DNA of 64,000 bases from Cylindrospermum sp. NIES-4074 (GTDB lineage: Bacteria > Cyanobacteriota > Cyanobacteriia > Cyanobacteriales > Nostocaceae). The notes under the pieces were generated by a model that searched no databases, was not told the origin of the DNA, and saw nothing but the letters and a program-made list of their open reading frames with translations. The translations under genes were made by a program, and so were the position numbers. The stretch spans positions 992,001 to 1,056,000 of the forward strand of contig AP018269.1 in the NCBI GenBank assembly GCA_003994795.1, given 5' to 3'. Numbering within the stretch: position 1 is the first letter of the stretch; each line of letters starts with the position of its first letter. Below are positions 9,588 through 17,544 of the stretch, piece after piece.

Positions 9588-11531
9588 TTAGACCAAAAGT
9601 GTTTGCATTAGCGGTTGATCTGTTAATAACTCACCGGTTCGCAACCATTCTGCGGTTTCTGCTGGTGCTTTTGCTTGGTTAAGGCGATCGCGCAATTGGG
9701 AACCTTCGAGTATTTCTGATTGCAATAATTTCTGTGCGGTTTCTTCTAACAAGTTGCGGTTATAGTGCAAAATACTCAAGGCGATATGGTGAGCATGATC
9801 CAAAATTTGCTTCACTTCCCGGTCAATTTCCTCCGCTACTTTGGGACTGATGGCGCGACGGGGATTAGGATAACCTTCGAGAAACTGCTGTTGGATTTTT
9901 TCAAAGGCTACGGGCCCGAGGCGATCGCTCATTCCATAAATTGTAATCGCTCGTTCTGCTAAATCGGTGGCTTTTTGGATATCGTCAGCAGCACCGGTGG
10001 AAACTTTACCAAAAACGAGTTCTTCAGCGGAACGTCCACCCAATAAAGTCGCAATCCTGCCGCGAATTTCGTCTTCTACCATCAAAAAGCGGTCTTCTTC
10101 TGGCATCTGAATTGTATAACCTAAAGCTCCCACACCACGGGGCACAACAGATATTTTTTCGACTTTACCAGCACCAGGCATCAAAGCCGCGATAATGGCG
10201 TGACCAACTTCGTGATAGGCTACCGTCTTTTTCTCGGTTTCATTCAACACGCGAGAACGTTTTTCTAAACCAGCGACTAAGCGCTCAATCGCTTCGTTGA
10301 AATCTGCCATGTGTACCGCTTGGCGATTTTGCCGAGCTGCTAGCAGTGCGGCTTCATTTACCAGGTTAGCTAAATCTGCCCCAGCAAAGCCAGGTGTCCG
10401 AGTCGCAATAATCCCTAAGTTGACATCATCAGCCAATTTAACGTTTTTGGCATGAACTTTGAGAATTGCCTCTCGACCGATTTTATCAGGGCGATCGAGT
10501 ACAACTTGACGGTCAAAGCGGCCAGGACGGCGTAAAGCGGGGTCTAGGACTTCAGGACGGTTGGTGGCGGCGATAATTATCACCCCTGTATTGGCATCAA
10601 AACCATCCATTTCTGTGAGTAACTGGTTGAGGGTTTGTTCTCGTTCATCGTTACCGCCCATAATTGGCCCAGCACCACCGCGAGATTTACCCAGTGCGTC
10701 TAATTCGTCGATAAAGACGATACAGGGCGCTTGTTGTTTAGCTTGTTCAAACAAATCGCGGACTCTTGCAGCACCGACCCCAACAAACAATTCGATAAAT
10801 TCTGAACCGGAGATGCTGAAGAAGGGAACACTAGCTTCACCTGCGATCGCTTTTGCTAAAAGTGTTTTCCCGGTTCCGGGAGGCCCTACTAACAGCACAC
10901 CTTTGGGAATTTTCGCCCCTAAATTGGTGTATTTGGTGGCATTTTTGAGAAAATCGACAATTTCTTCTAATTCAGCTTTGCCTTCATCAACACCAGCTAC
11001 ATCTGTAAATTTAACGCCAGTGCTGCCTTCTGAGTAAATGCGGGCTTTGCTTTTACCTACCGTCAGCGCTGCTGGGCCACCACCTTGACGACTCAGTAAA
11101 AATCCCCAAATCCCAAAGAAAATTATCGGTGGGGCTACCCAGCTAATTAAAGTCCCAATCCAGCCATTTTGATTTGGTGGTGGTGCGGTAAACTCTACAT
11201 TATGTTGGCGGAGAATCTTTGGTAAATCTAAATCAAGGGCTACAGGTGTTGTGGTGTATACCTTTTCAATAGTTTTGCCATCTGGGGTTTGGGTTTTGAT
11301 GGCATATTGAATGCGATCGCTACCCACAATCGCCCGCACCACTTCACCCGCTTCTACCTGAGTCAAAAAAGTGCTGTAGGGAACTTGTGGTAATCGAGTC
11401 CCCAAAAAATTACTAACAATCAAGTTAAGCAGTAACAACAGAGTTAACAAAAACAGAAAGCTGCCCCCAAATTGCTGAACTTTCGGCGGCTTAATCGGTT
11501 TATTATTATTAGTTTCAACAGGCATTTGCAT
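9588..11531 (-). CDS. ftsH: ATP-dependent zinc metalloprotease FtsH
   Basis: This 647-residue membrane protease degrades damaged and unassembled membrane proteins. Membrane segments lie near residues 22-46 and 124-146 with the periplasmic/lumenal domain between them. The AAA module has Walker A GPPGTGKT (216-223), Walker [10 protein letters not shown] (about 271-279) and an arginine-finger region RRPGRFD. The protease site is HEVGH (440-444), with an Asp ligand near residue 516. The Val in the HExxH motif and the C-terminal tail resemble the FtsH1-type paralogue of cyanobacteria, but the paralogue assignment is inference. It lies alone between the convergent Uma2 gene and DUF1614, on the same strand as the latter. 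Start is ATG at 11531; an internal Met at residue 3 is also possible. Confidence 0.97.
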   Translation of the reverse strand: MQMPVETNNNKPIKPPKVQQFGGSFLFLLTLLLLLNLIVSNFLGTRLPQVPYSTFLTQVEAGEVVRAIVGSDRIQYAIKTQTPDGKTIEKVYTTTPVALDLDLPKILRQHNVEFTAPPPNQNGWIGTLISWVAPPIIFFGIWGFLLSRQGGGPAALTVGKSKARIYSEGSTGVKFTDVAGVDEGKAELEEIVDFLKNATKYTNLGAKIPKGVLLVGPPGTGKTLLAKAIAGEASVPFFSISGSEFIELFVGVGAARVRDLFEQAKQQAPCIVFIDELDALGKSRGGAGPIMGGNDEREQTLNQLLTEMDGFDANTGVIIIAATNRPEVLDPALRRPGRFDRQVVLDRPDKIGREAILKVHAKNVKLADDVNLGIIATRTPGFAGADLANLVNEAALLAARQNRQAVHMADFNEAIERLVAGLEKRSRVLNETEKKTVAYHEVGHAIIAALMPGAGKVEKISVVPRGVGALGYTIQMPEEDRFLMVEDEIRGRIATLLGGRSAEELVFGKVSTGAADDIQKATDLAERAITIYGMSDRLGPVAFEKIQQQFLEGYPNPRRAISPKVAEEIDREVKQILDHAHHIALSILHYNRNLLEETAQKLLQSEILEGSQLRDRLNQAKAPAETAEWLRTGELLTDQPLMQTLLV

Positions 11532-11605
11532 CTACCTCAATTCAATTTTATTACTAGTTAGCCCTCAGTTAATTTTTACTTTTGACAACTGACCACTGAC
11601 AGTTA

Positions 11606-12274
11606 TTAACTTAATAACAAAGCAAATAAACCACACAAAGCAATACCATCAAACACACCAGCACCACCAATACTTAATACCCCTGCACTCATAGCTTGAA
11701 TATCTTTGAGGTGTAGCAAATCAGCCCCAATTACAGTGCCAAGAACGCCACCCGCAAAGGCCACAGGAGCAGCATGGGGTGAGGCAATTAACATAGCAGA
11801 TAAAGCCGCAGTTACCGGAGCTAGTAACGGATTCATTTGGATACCTATTCCCGGCACCACCCGCGCCGCAAAATAGCTGATGATAGTTACAATGACAGTA
11901 ACTAGCAAAATTGCCAGGGCATTTCCCTGAGAAAATTGGTAGAGTGCCAACAATACTGGAATTAAGCCCCCACCAACATTGAGAGCTATCACTGTAGAGC
12001 GCTCCACTTTCCTTAAAGGAATACCCCAAAATTCCCTTACCCATAAAGAGGCAAAATTACCAGCCAGCTGCGCCGGAGCTTCTAGGCGGTATAGGGGTAT
12101 ATTAATTGTGCTAGTGCAAATTATTAATACCAGCAAAAAAAAGGCAATATTAGGAGAAAACCCTAATTTAGCAACGGCTATTTCTACCACATCTACTGCC
12201 ACAGCAAACCAGATGAATGGTAATAGCAGTAACAACATTAAAAATAACAGTAATGAAACTGGTAGATAGATCAT
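11606..12274 (-). CDS. DUF1614 family membrane protein
   Basis: The 222-residue integral membrane protein has about six hydrophobic segments. It also has the conserved pieces of DUF1614: NIPLYRLE in the second third, NVGGGLIPVLLALYQ, and a glycine-rich IGADLLHL ... SIGGAGVFDGI ending. The polar residues inside predicted membrane segments suggest a transport or binding role, but no function is established for the family. It is encoded directly upstream of ftsH in the same direction with about 74 nt between, so the two may be co-transcribed. Start is ATG at 12274. Confidence 0.85.
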   Translation of the reverse strand: MIYLPVSLLLFLMLLLLLPFIWFAVAVDVVEIAVAKLGFSPNIAFFLLVLIICTSTINIPLYRLEAPAQLAGNFASLWVREFWGIPLRKVERSTVIALNVGGGLIPVLLALYQFSQGNALAILLVTVIVTIISYFAARVVPGIGIQMNPLLAPVTAALSAMLIASPHAAPVAFAGGVLGTVIGADLLHLKDIQAMSAGVLSIGGAGVFDGIALCGLFALLLS

Positions 12275-12555
12275 GGTGATTGGGAAATAGAATTATTTAG
12301 TTACTCACCCAAACGCACCTATAAGGTTTATATCCAGTCTTGATGAACGAGTCTAAAAAACTAAAGAATTTGTGGTTTACTTAAGTAACAAAGTTAACAA
12401 TTGCTAAAGTAGTGATGATGTTATTAGCGATTGTGGTAGTTGTAGGTGCAGGATGTGGGTAGGTAAAGGTGGCCTTTAAGCTCTATTGTAGATACTGGAT
12501 AGTACAGCCTAGATTCGTGTATACCCCACAGAAAAATGTGTATTGCCGTACTTTA

Positions 12556-12747
12556 ATGGAAAATCAACTGCGATTTGTTCTGAAACTACTGCTACTCTCA
12601 GCTTTATTATCGCTATTAATTAAGTATGTCGCACCAAGTGTATTGATTCCGGCGACAGCGATAAATGCACTAATTATAGTTTTGTTACCAACTGTAATTG
12701 TTACAGGAGCTTTATTATGGCGATTATCAGCACAAAAAGAAAACTAA
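12556..12747 (+). CDS. Small two-helix membrane protein
   Basis: The conserved-looking part starts at ATG 12556 (MENQLRFVLKLLLLSALLS), giving 63 residues. A longer upstream extension is possible but its sequence looks non-coding. There are two hydrophobic segments (about 8-27 and 31-54) joined by a short VAPS turn, and a charged C-terminal tail (RLSAQKEN). The next gene begins 90 nt downstream on the same strand, so it may form a small operon with the AI-2E-type transporter. Function unknown. Confidence 0.6.
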   Translation: MENQLRFVLKLLLLSALLSLLIKYVAPSVLIPATAINALIIVLLPTVIVTGALLWRLSAQKEN

Positions 12748-12837
12748 CTGCAATCATCTAGGTAGAAGTTGGTAAAATCAGCTAACCTAGCAGCATTGCC
12801 AGAAAATTGCATCTTGCCAAGCTTTGGGAGTCAGCCT

Positions 12838-13971
12838 GTGAACCTCGGTCAATGGATCGGTTTAATCGCCTTAGTTCTATCTCTATACATATTGTGGCAA
12901 ATAAAGGAAGTCTTGTTGCTGTTATTTGCCGCCGTTGTATTAGCCACCACCTTAAATCGATTGGCACGCCGTTTCAAAGCCTTAGGAATAAGCCGTGGAT
13001 TAGCCGTTGCTCTGTCGGTGGCGCTCTTTTTTGCAGGCGTCATCGGTTTTTTCTGGCTGATTGTGCCACCTTTCACCCAGCAATTTCAAGAACTAACTTA
13101 TCGGGTTCCCCAAGGGTTTGGGCGATTTAATAGTTGGCTTGACGAACTGAGAACTCATATTCCTGCCCAACTGCTACCCTACATTCCCGATTTTAACAGC
13201 CTCGTCGAACAAGCACAGCCTTTAATCAATCGCGCATTAGGAAATTCTTTTGCCTTTGTCTCCGGCTCTTTAGAAATTGTCCTCAAAGTTTTACTAGTAT
13301 TAGTTTTAACAGGGATGTTTCTAGCTAACCCCGACGCTTACCGGAAAGTATTTATCAGGCTGTTTCCATCATTTTATCGGCGGCGGGTGGATGGAATTTT
13401 AGATCAATGCGAAGTTTCATTAGAGGGATGGATCACAGGCGCATCTATTGGTGTTTCTGTGGTGGGATTGATGAGTGTGATTGGCTTGTCAATTTTGCGT
13501 GTGAAAGCAGCGCTAGCACTAGGGGTGTTGGCGGGATTTATGAACTTGATTCCCAACTTGGGGCCAACCATAAGTATGATACCAGCAATGGCGATCGCAC
13601 TTTTGGATGCTCCCTGGAAAGTCCTTGCTGTCTTTATTCTCTACTTCTTCATTCAACAGGCTGAGAGCAACTTCATCACACCCATCGTTATGGAGAAGCA
13701 AGTTTCTCTACTACCAGCAGTTACATTAATTTCTCAGTTATTTTTCGTTACTTTCTTTGGCTTTTTAGGATTATTTCTCGCCTTACCCTTAACTGTAGTT
13801 GCTAAGATTTGGGTGCAAGAAGTATTGATCAAAGATGTGTTAGATCAATGGAAGGATAATACTCAACCAAATACCGAATTGGTGATAGTTTCCGAAACTT
13901 CAAGAGTAAATTTATCCCCAGAAAATGACAGCCGAGAGGCAGAAATACCCGCCAGTGACGAAGATTTATAG
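12838..13971 (+). CDS. AI-2E family transporter (PerM/DUF20 type)
   Basis: From the GTG at 12838 the product has 377 residues. This start is chosen because GGGAG lies 7 nt upstream and the sequence (NLGQWIGLIALVLSLYILWQI) begins the conserved first membrane helix. A TTG at 12769 would only add a poorly hydrophobic stretch. Hydrophobic segments follow the family pattern: two pairs near the start, a soluble loop rich in Pro and aromatic residues (about 75-135), then four or five helices. The signature NLIPNLGPTISMIPA and the late HFIQQ-like segment FIQQAESNFITPIVM are present. Members are implicated in export of signals or in sodium/proton exchange; the substrate here is unknown. Confidence 0.88.
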   Translation: MNLGQWIGLIALVLSLYILWQIKEVLLLLFAAVVLATTLNRLARRFKALGISRGLAVALSVALFFAGVIGFFWLIVPPFTQQFQELTYRVPQGFGRFNSWLDELRTHIPAQLLPYIPDFNSLVEQAQPLINRALGNSFAFVSGSLEIVLKVLLVLVLTGMFLANPDAYRKVFIRLFPSFYRRRVDGILDQCEVSLEGWITGASIGVSVVGLMSVIGLSILRVKAALALGVLAGFMNLIPNLGPTISMIPAMAIALLDAPWKVLAVFILYFFIQQAESNFITPIVMEKQVSLLPAVTLISQLFFVTFFGFLGLFLALPLTVVAKIWVQEVLIKDVLDQWKDNTQPNTELVIVSETSRVNLSPENDSREAEIPASDEDL

Positions 13972-14203
13972 ATCAATGACGTTGTTGTAAGTCCTGGTTG
14001 TGCCTACTTGGCATTTTTTGTATTATATTGTAGTATGTGTACATTACGCATCAAAGCTTCTCTCCTTTTAGGGGAGAGGTTAAAATGTATTGCACCCTAT
14101 AGAGAAGCTCTATACATTAATTTGTCACACATCCCAGTAGACGCTGCTAAAGTAGCCAATAATGGGACGCAAGAATTCACTTATATATTAGGAGGGTATA
14201 AAG

Positions 14204-14950
14204 TTGAAACTCAATCAAGTTATAGCAGTTTTACAAACCGTTAAATCTAATTCTGCCAAAGCCAAAACTGCTGTTTATCATCTAATTCAAAAAACTCCCA
14301 TGTTTCAGGGAATTTCCCGCACATTTCAGCCAGTAGCTGAAGATGGCTTTGTCTATCCCCCAGAAAATCAAACACTGCAAATAAAAGCGGAAGATTTGCT
14401 GAGTCAATTTGAGCAAGCTTGTGCAGAGTTGTTTAATTTATGTGCAACTCAAGATTGGTCTAACGCCCAAGCCAAAGCTGATATAGTAGTTGATGGCACC
14501 ACAATTTTACGGGAAGTTCCTGTTTCTTACTTGCTGTTTTTAGAAAAGCAGTTAGCTGACATTAAAACCTTCATTTCCACGCTACCTATTTTGGACACTA
14601 GCGAATCTTGGGTTTATGATCAGCAACAAGAATGCTTTGCTACGGAAGCGAAACACACCACCAAAACCAAAAGAATAGTTAAGCCGGTGGTGCTGTATGA
14701 AGCCACAAAAGAACATCCGGCGCAGGTGAAAGAATTATCTGAAGATGTACCAGAAGGAACTTGGCGGACAGTTAAGTTTTCTGGCGCGATTTCCCAAGCC
14801 AGACAAAATGAATTGCTACGCCGAGTAGACAGACTGACGCAAGAAGTGATTTTTGCCAGAGAACAGGCTAACAGTTTAGAAGTTACCCAACAAAATCAAG
14901 TTGCTAGATCAATTTTCGGCTACTTGTTTGCACCGTCAAATTTCAGGTAG
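14204..14950 (+). CDS. Uncharacterised 248-aa protein encoded directly before a tRNA-like RNA
   Basis: The start is a TTG at 14204, preceded at good distance by a full AGGAGG ribosome binding site. The product is soluble and mixed alpha/beta, with no membrane segment or known catalytic motif. I recall clear relatives in actinobacteria and cyanobacteria (possibly the family now called DUF7873), sharing the opening KLNQVIAV, a GISRTFQP-like motif, the ADIVVDG segment, the PVSYLLFLEKQL motif, and the ending TVKFSG...NELLRRVDRL...FAREQAN. This is memory, not a search. The stop codon lies 6 nt before the first helix of the structured RNA region, so protein and RNA are probably on one transcript. 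A role in binding or handling that RNA is inference from position only. Confidence 0.75.
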   Translation: MKLNQVIAVLQTVKSNSAKAKTAVYHLIQKTPMFQGISRTFQPVAEDGFVYPPENQTLQIKAEDLLSQFEQACAELFNLCATQDWSNAQAKADIVVDGTTILREVPVSYLLFLEKQLADIKTFISTLPILDTSESWVYDQQQECFATEAKHTTKTKRIVKPVVLYEATKEHPAQVKELSEDVPEGTWRTVKFSGAISQARQNELLRRVDRLTQEVIFAREQANSLEVTQQNQVARSIFGYLFAPSNFR

Positions 14951-14979
14951 AATAATATTGGAGCATAAGTTTAGTTTCA

Positions 14980-15073
14980 GTGTCTAGAGGAGAATTTGTA
15001 GGTTCGATTCCTACTCCCCCGATTTAATTATTTACAACGGGGGATAGCCAAATGGTAAAGGCACTCCTGACAC
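14980..15073 (+). ncRNA. Circularly permuted tRNA-like module 1
   Basis: The 3' half of a tRNA comes first: AGGAG (14988-14992), variable AATTT, T-stem GTAGG/CCTAC around TTCGATT, acceptor TCCCCCG (15015-15021), then A. After a 15-nt linker comes the 5' half: acceptor CGGGGGA (15038-15044), TA, D-arm GCC/GGC with GG in the loop, A, CTCCT (15064-15068). The acceptor stem pairs 7 of 7 and the anticodon-position stem 5 of 5, so the halves belong together. The helix continues past the stem: GACAC (15069-15073) pairs with GTGTC (14980-14984), leaving a TAG bulge. No loop with U33 can be built. The elbow residues (T54, T55, C56, G18, G19, U8) are kept. Confidence 0.8.
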
Positions 15074-15159
15074 AATAAGTCTCATAAATTAGTTTTAGGC
15101 TATTGCTCCAATCTAAGATTAAAAATTCACCTTCTGCATCAACCTCTGTAGATTAACGT

Positions 15160-15234
15160 TAGTGGGACACGAGTTCAAATCTCGTCCGGGGATTTAAAAT
15201 CATTCCCCGGTAGTTTAGCGGTTAAACACCACTA
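15160..15234 (+). ncRNA. Circularly permuted tRNA-like module 2
   Basis: The same order as module 1, with different sequence. TAGTGG (15160-15165), a short variable GAC, T-stem ACGAG/CTCGT around TTCAAAT, acceptor CCGGGGA (15186-15192). An 11-nt linker follows, then acceptor TCCCCGG (15204-15210), TA, D-arm GTTT/AAAC with GG in the loop, A, CCACTA (15229-15234). The acceptor stem pairs 7 of 7 and the anticodon-position stem 6 of 6. A normal tRNA would have the D-arm half first. The variable region is only 3 nt and no standard anticodon loop is obvious, which argues for a mimic or a precursor needing unusual processing. Confidence 0.8.
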
Positions 15235-15530
15235 CTTAAAGATTAAATGTAAGGATTCAGGTGTTTGAAACCCAGTCACAGAGTCAGTTTCAAAATTGAA
15301 TTTGGGTTATTAACATACCTTTAGTCGCAATAAGAAACGAAAATATAGGCGTTACGTAATTCTTATTGAGAATAAAAATTTGTGTTTAATTCCCAGAAAC
15401 CCTTGTCAGGAAATGATTGTAGAGATTTTGATATGACCTGAATCCTTACGATTAAATTTACAGACACCGGAAATTAACTCGGCAGAAATTGTGAAACAAG
15501 CACCTAAAAGCTGATAACTTTTAGTTACCA

Positions 15531-15562
15531 CCCCCAGGCAAGGAAAGCGCCTGGGGGATTTT
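15531..15562 (+). terminator. Strong Rho-independent terminator of the RNA locus
   Basis: CCCCCAGGC (15531-15539) pairs perfectly with GCCTGGGGG (15549-15557) around a 9-nt loop, followed by ATTTT. It marks the 3' end of the structured RNA region and makes a defined transcript plausible. Confidence 0.85.
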
Positions 15563-15598
15563 AAATTACAGCCATTTTCAGCTAAATAAACTCGCGGG

Positions 15599-15627
15599 GT
15601 AGGGACACAGCAATGCTGTGTCCCTAC
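15599..15627. repeat. Perfect 14-bp palindromic repeat
   Basis: GTAGGGACACAGCA (15599-15612) and its exact reverse complement (15614-15627) are separated by one base. This matches, from memory, a dispersed palindrome common in Nostoc intergenic DNA. It may also serve as a terminator for the minus-strand gene that ends at 15660. Confidence 0.7.
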
Positions 15628-15659
15628 GACAGATGTGGTTCAGATAAATGAAAACTGCT

Positions 15660-15911
15660 TTATTTAGCTTTCTCAGCACGTTTAGCGATGTACTCCTCAA
15701 TAGTTAAATAATCTCCTGTATAATATTCGTTTCGAGCCTCCTGTATCTCTGCTTGAACAGTAGGATCTTGCTCTAATAAATCTTCTTCAGCTTGCTCAAG
15801 TTCTTCTTCTAGCAGGTGCCAAATTTGACGTTTTTCTTCTACTCCTAGTGAGCTAATAGCATTCAATAATGAGTCAAAGGGTATTTGTCGTTTTACGGTT
15901 TCTTCGGTCAT
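15660..15911 (-). CDS. Small acidic protein, possible antitoxin-like
   Basis: The 83-residue protein is strongly acidic and helical. It has an N-terminal segment, FDSLLNAISSLGVEEKRQIWHLLEEELEQAEED, and a C-terminal YLTIEEYIAKR. Similar small proteins in cyanobacteria are often annotated as antitoxin components of type II systems. No toxin-sized gene follows it: the palindromic repeat and the RNA locus terminator lie downstream. ATG at 15911 is the only reasonable start. Function is unproven. Confidence 0.55.
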   Translation of the reverse strand: MTEETVKRQIPFDSLLNAISSLGVEEKRQIWHLLEEELEQAEEDLLEQDPTVQAEIQEARNEYYTGDYLTIEEYIAKRAEKAK

Positions 15912-15971
15912 AGAATGTTTTCAACTTTTCCTAATTTCCTATGCTCTATAAAATAGTCCCTATCTTTCTTT

Positions 15972-16178
15972 TTAACTAAAAGTAACATCTAGCGCCTTGA
16001 AAAAGTCCATAATACTCATATCCTTAACACAAGGTGCGCCTATTTGTTTGATTTCTCTGAGTAACTGAGTACATTTCTCTTTATTTATTGTGCTTAGATT
16101 TTTATTTTTATTTACTTTATTTAATATTTGCATAACACCAAAAAGTACAACTTGGTTATTTTTTTGCTCCCTTATCAA
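15972..16178 (-). CDS. Doubtful small ORF, 68 aa
   Basis: The frame starts at TTG 16178, with an AGAGG sequence immediately upstream (too close to be ideal). It encodes a lysine- and asparagine-rich peptide with no recognised domain. It follows the HEPN-like gene by 27 nt on the same strand and shares its AT-rich composition, so it could be a small co-transcribed gene or a decayed remnant. I would not defend it strongly. Confidence 0.3.
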   Translation of the reverse strand: MIREQKNNQVVLFGVMQILNKVNKNKNLSTINKEKCTQLLREIKQIGAPCVKDMSIMDFFKALDVTFS

Positions 16179-16205
16179 TTCCTCTAAATACTCAAAAAAT
16201 CTATT

Positions 16206-17516
16206 TTACAGACAAATTATTTCTACAGTATTAATGGTAGTTTGAAGATTGTAAAAATCTGGAATTTTTATATCTTTTAAGATTGCATATATTATTTTTA
16301 TAATATCATTATTAATAATATAATTACTCTTATTGCAATTCTTTTGAATAAGCTTTACTATTTTATTCACAGGTGTATCTTGCTCTGAAACAATATGGTC
16401 ACAGACATAATATAAATCTAATATCATAAGAGATGACAGGTTAATAGATTCTTCAGCACTGATTAACTTACCGTGTGCAACTTTATTTCTAATAAGAGGA
16501 AATTTAAACTTAAAATATTCAAAATTATATAAAATTTTGTTAGAAGCAGCAATTTTATCTAACTTTTCACCAATACTAGCAGATCTTAAATTTTTTTCAG
16601 AAATCCCAATATCTAAACAGTAATCATAGAATATACCTTCTATTTGTAGCGGTATTAAATTCAGAAAAAGCACTTTATCCTTTTCATATAAATCTAATGC
16701 TGGAGCAAGAACATCCCTACGTGCGTTTAAACGATGATGGCTTTTAATCCATTCTCGTATTACCTCAGGAATTTTATGAGTAGTTATATATTCTTGTGTA
16801 CGACGCCAGAAAACTGTTCTATCATTTATATACAATTGTTCTAATTCATCAAGTTCTACAGGAGAAAGGTTAAACTTATGTTTAAATTCCGAGAATTTAT
16901 CAACATCATATCTATCGTATATGGTATTATGCTGTCTAAAGGAATAAGTATAATTAAGTATTTCTAAAAAGTATAAGTATCCAAATTTAGAAGATTTTCT
17001 AAAAGCCAAATTTTTGATTTTATTAGAGGTAATAAAATTTATTATTTCAGCCTTAGCATTTTGATTTATCTCTATAAAATATTCAAACATTGGTATTCTG
17101 TAAGCATCTTCATCTTCAATATTGTCTCTTTTTTGTCTTTGTTCTTTGATGTATTTATGACACTTATTAATATTCTCTTCAACTTTTTTTAAGTCATCTG
17201 ATGCGTTTTGATAGAGTTCAAGTAAGTGAAAACGTGGCTCTGTTTCCAGCAGAAGATACGTTTTGCAAATATAAATAAAGAAATCTTGCTCTTGTTTTGG
17301 GATAGATTCCTCGTTGTCAATAATAAATTGATTTCTAATATCCTCAACAGACAATTCAGAAAAGATATCATCACCTATAAGTTCTTTAGCTACTAATTTA
17401 CCAATATCCTCAAAAGGAGAAGTATAGATTTCATTATTTCTCTTTATCTTTGAAGCAAGCTCGTCTAATTGCCTACCTGACATACTTTTTAAAGAAATTT
17501 TTTCCATATTCTTCAA
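16206..17516 (-). CDS. Large AT-rich protein with an Rx4H HEPN-like motif
   Basis: The 436-residue protein is rich in Lys, Ile and Asn and far more AT-rich than the surrounding genes, suggesting transfer. Most of it is helical with no named domain. Near residue 345 it has FPLIRNKVAHGKL, an R-x4-H motif within a helical segment, which is the catalytic signature of HEPN ribonucleases and of many toxin or abortive-infection proteins. It is encoded 28 nt downstream of a HigA-like antitoxin gene on the same strand, consistent with an antitoxin-toxin or defence operon. The start at ATG 17516 could shift three codons to the second Met. The HEPN reading rests on one motif and is provisional. Confidence 0.65.
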   Translation of the reverse strand: MKNMEKISLKSMSGRQLDELASKIKRNNEIYTSPFEDIGKLVAKELIGDDIFSELSVEDIRNQFIIDNEESIPKQEQDFFIYICKTYLLLETEPRFHLLELYQNASDDLKKVEENINKCHKYIKEQRQKRDNIEDEDAYRIPMFEYFIEINQNAKAEIINFITSNKIKNLAFRKSSKFGYLYFLEILNYTYSFRQHNTIYDRYDVDKFSEFKHKFNLSPVELDELEQLYINDRTVFWRRTQEYITTHKIPEVIREWIKSHHRLNARRDVLAPALDLYEKDKVLFLNLIPLQIEGIFYDYCLDIGISEKNLRSASIGEKLDKIAASNKILYNFEYFKFKFPLIRNKVAHGKLISAEESINLSSLMILDLYYVCDHIVSEQDTPVNKIVKLIQKNCNKSNYIINNDIIKIIYAILKDIKIPDFYNLQTTINTVEIICL

Positions 17517-17544
17517 CTCCTACACATAATTTGCAAATGTACCA

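Larger units (their letters stand above)
14957..15557 (+). ncRNA. Structured RNA region with two permuted tRNA-like modules
   Basis: From 6 nt after the upstream stop codon to the terminator, about 600 nt contain several helices and no gene. ATTGGAGCA (14957-14965) pairs exactly with TGCTCCAAT (15104-15112), enclosing tRNA-like module 1. Module 2 follows at 15160-15234. GTAAGGATTCAGGT (15249-15262) pairs exactly with ACCTGAATCCTTAC (15436-15449). Inside that domain are the hairpins TTTGAAAC/GTTTCAAA (15264-15271 with 15287-15294) and CAATAAGAA/TTCTTATTG (15328-15336 with 15360-15368). CTAAAAG/CTTTTAG (15504-15510 with 15518-15524) precedes the terminator. So many perfect long pairings are unlikely by chance. 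Extent, processing and transcript boundaries are inferred. It could be a Y-RNA-like molecule, a permuted tRNA precursor, or a ribozyme-linked element. Confidence 0.75.

Noticed and set aside
14008-14244. 78-codon plus-strand frame before the 248-aa gene
   Set aside because: It contains a dispersed repeat hairpin and overlaps the well-supported start at 14204.
15022-15210. Pairing the 5' half at 15038 with the 3' half at 15160 as one normal tRNA with an insert
   Set aside because: Acceptor strands CGGGGGA and CCGGGGA are not complementary, and CTCCT does not pair with TAGTGG.
14957-15480. Standard group I intron-containing tRNA
   Set aside because: The halves are in reverse order, only about 23 nt lie between the upstream stop codon region and the first module, and the conserved group I core sequences were not found.
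14957-15557. tmRNA (including the two-piece permuted form)
   Set aside because: There are two separate acceptor stems and two T-arms, no tag-peptide reading frame and no pseudoknot series of the tmRNA type.
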